From positions 1-64,000 of the forward strand of contig JAKULF010000013.1 of assembly GCA_022661535.1 (NCBI GenBank): 64,000 bases of DNA, read 5' to 3'. This stretch comes from Eutypa lata (Eukaryota > Ascomycota > Sordariomycetes > Xylariales > Diatrypaceae). This document shows, piece after piece, positions 62,492 to 64,000 of the stretch. Position 1 is the stretch's first letter, and each line of letters begins with the position of its first letter. A program made the translations under genes and the position numbers. The notes beneath the pieces are model-generated. The model did not search any database, had not been told where the DNA came from, and saw only the letters and a list, made by a program, of their open reading frames with translations.

Positions 62492-63472
62492 GAGGCCCCT
62501 GACCGGTGGTCATCCACCAGTTTATGTATGTTTGTCAATTTTTGTCATGTTTGTCATGCTATGAAATGTTGACGCGCTCGAACATCGAGGTCACTTAATG
62601 CTCGAGGAATGAACACTGCGCTCCATTCCTGGACGTGCGTATCACAACGCCCATTTCCACGTAGGAGTGATATTGGTAGTACACCGAGGCTGCGACCAGT
62701 CAACATAAATCCAGTCAAGTTGGAATTATTTGCTCTTCATTAAATTCCACTGAAAACTTCACATCAGGGTATTATACTTGAAGATATTATCTTCATGAAA
62801 TCCATCCCGCTATTTTCACCTCCATATGATATCTCCATCCACTGCATTTCTTGATCACAAAACCAAAAACTAGATCAATATCAATCGGTTTATACTCGCT
62901 TATATTCTCTTAACCACATTGGTTTGTATTATATATAGATTCATAGGAACCATCCTGACACCGTAGTTACGTATCTACTAATCCATCTTACTATCTAATT
63001 ATCACAGATTGTTCGTTAGAGTAACCTTTACAAATATATTATATATATTAAAAACTACTTCATAGTCATACGCAATGGAGATCGCCTGACAGGAATGTCC
63101 GCAAAAGGTTTTAACATGCCAGGATATATCAAACAGTTGGAACGCTCATGTTTCTTGTTTCTTTTCAGTCCATCTATCAACTAGATCGCATTAAGGAATT
63201 GTCTCGGTGCTTATACAGTACAGCTTTGCAGCCTTGGCAAATGGAATAAAATTACAAGCCCTCTAGTGTCCAGCAGTGGCCTAGAATTGAATACAAATTA
63301 AAATGAAGTGAGGGTGAATTATCACGGCCAGCGCCTAGAATACAATGGAATCTTCATGTCTGAGAGTGTTGGATGACGAGATATGTAAACGTTTGTAAGC
63401 AGGCAGACAGGTAGGTAGGTTAACCACCACACACGTCACTCATGAGGCCCATCGCGCCTCACGCGTTTCCGG
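62492..63472. other. Gene-free interval
   Basis: AT-rich intergenic sequence with no gene-like frame. TTTGTCA-type repeats occur at 62,530-62,560 (TGTTTGTCA-ATTTTTGTCA-TGTTTGTCA). Around 63,405-63,420 there is a CAGGTAGGTAGG run. Confidence 0.55.
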
Positions 63473-64000
63473 TCACCGATAGGCGAATATAGTACTCTCC
63501 GTCACGGTTGTGAACTTCGACTGCCTATCGACCCCTTGTTGTCTAGCCGCCATCGCGGCAGCGCCTTGCCTCGTAGCTCTCGGACTCGGATTTGCTGGCA
63601 GGCCGACGGGGGCGATGGACGGTTGTGTCGACGTTCTCCAAGGGTGCGGGTCTTTCCACGTCGGCGGTTCTTCTTGCCAAGGAGGGACCGCCATCCATTG
63701 ACCACTCGGGGCAACGCTCGCCGGGCGAAACTGCGGGTCGGGTTCGGGCATTGGCTGCTGCATGGGCTCCATCACTTGTGGGATTGCGCCCTGCGACTCG
63801 GGCCTCAGGTAGACAGGTTCCATTGCCGGCGGAACGGAACCCTGTGATCCGGGCCTTAGATGAACAGGCTCGATCACCGACGGGGCTGCGCCCTGCATGG
63901 CCATGGGCTCTCGCGACCTCCCTTCCTCGTCGTCTTCTTGCCGTTGTCTTGCCCTTCTCCTCCGACGCACAAAGAAGAATATCACACCCAATATGGTGAC
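63473..64000 (-). CDS. C-terminal part of a single-pass membrane protein (partial)
   Basis: The reverse-strand frame is open to the window edge and encodes about 175 residues. The 5' part lies beyond position 64,000. It enters with VTILGVIFFFV, the end of a transmembrane helix. RRRRRARQRQEDDEEGR follows, a positive stop-transfer and cytoplasmic start. The tail holds a 17-residue unit in tandem (EPVHLRPGSQGSVPPAM, EPVYLRPESQGAIPQVM, then a partial EPM). A Trp/Pro-rich part (WMAVPPWQEEPPTW) follows, ending in KFTTVTESTIFAYR. The layout fits fungal Ser/Thr-rich single-pass proteins of the cell-surface sensor type. The missing ectodomain prevents any firm assignment. Confidence 0.75.
   Translation of the reverse strand, partial: VTILGVIFFFVRRRRRARQRQEDDEEGRSREPMAMQGAAPSVIEPVHLRPGSQGSVPPAMEPVYLRPESQGAIPQVMEPMQQPMPEPDPQFRPASVAPSGQWMAVPPWQEEPPTWKDPHPWRTSTQPSIAPVGLPANPSPRATRQGAAAMAARQQGVDRQSKFTTVTESTIFAYR

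Overview
The window is nuclear DNA from a filamentous ascomycete. The evidence is short phase-preserving introns (51-202 bp, mostly 55-95, with GTNNGN donors and CTAAC/CTGAT-like branch sites) and typical Pezizomycotina families: Clr5-ankyrin, ArcA-like Zn2Cys6, DUF1996, a NIS1-like secreted protein, a GMPPA-type pyrophosphorylase, BYE1 and PRE9. A Sordariomycete is likely, perhaps Xylariales; that placement is inference. Exon coordinates below were read by eye from frame continuity and splice consensus. No tRNA, rRNA or CRISPR array was seen.

Bases 1 to about 18,540 are one extreme AT block, about 6-8% G+C where I counted, with no coding capacity. It looks like repeats destroyed by repeat-induced point mutation (RIP). 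The few remaining cytosines are almost all in CpG. A repeat of about 250-275 bp occurs three times in it, two direct copies and one inverted, and the inverted copy ends exactly at the block's right border. G+C becomes normal within about 30 bp, after a small cluster of palindromic CCCGTGGG-like motifs.

From 19.9 to 29.1 kb lie an AAA+ ATPase, a large Clr5-ankyrin protein and an intronless amino-acid permease. From 30.2 to 43.0 kb lies a catabolic-looking neighbourhood: a broken methylmalonate-semialdehyde dehydrogenase, an intact FMN alpha-hydroxyacid dehydrogenase, a DapA/aldolase-family lyase, a Zn2Cys6 regulator divergent from an NmrA-like SDR, and a second aldehyde dehydrogenase ruined only by three CAR-to-TAR stops. 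Both dehydrogenases look like casualties of C-to-T mutation, so a former acid/aldehyde catabolic cluster may be decaying.

From 43.5 to 51.6 kb the window is rich in secreted products: a DUF1996 protein, a GNAT acetyltransferase, a MITE-like palindrome, a NIS1-like secreted protein and a Gly/Ser/Asn-rich GPI-type wall protein. From 52.9 to 60.6 kb comes a conserved housekeeping block: BYE1 divergent from proteasome alpha-3 (PRE9), then a GDP-mannose pyrophosphorylase A-like gene. The right end holds a Ser/Thr-rich secreted protein with dibasic sites and the 3' part of a single-pass membrane protein cut by the window edge.

I did not find a convincing undescribed multi-gene system. The most unusual material is the CpG-sparing AT block with its inverted repeat copy, and the two mutated aldehyde dehydrogenases.
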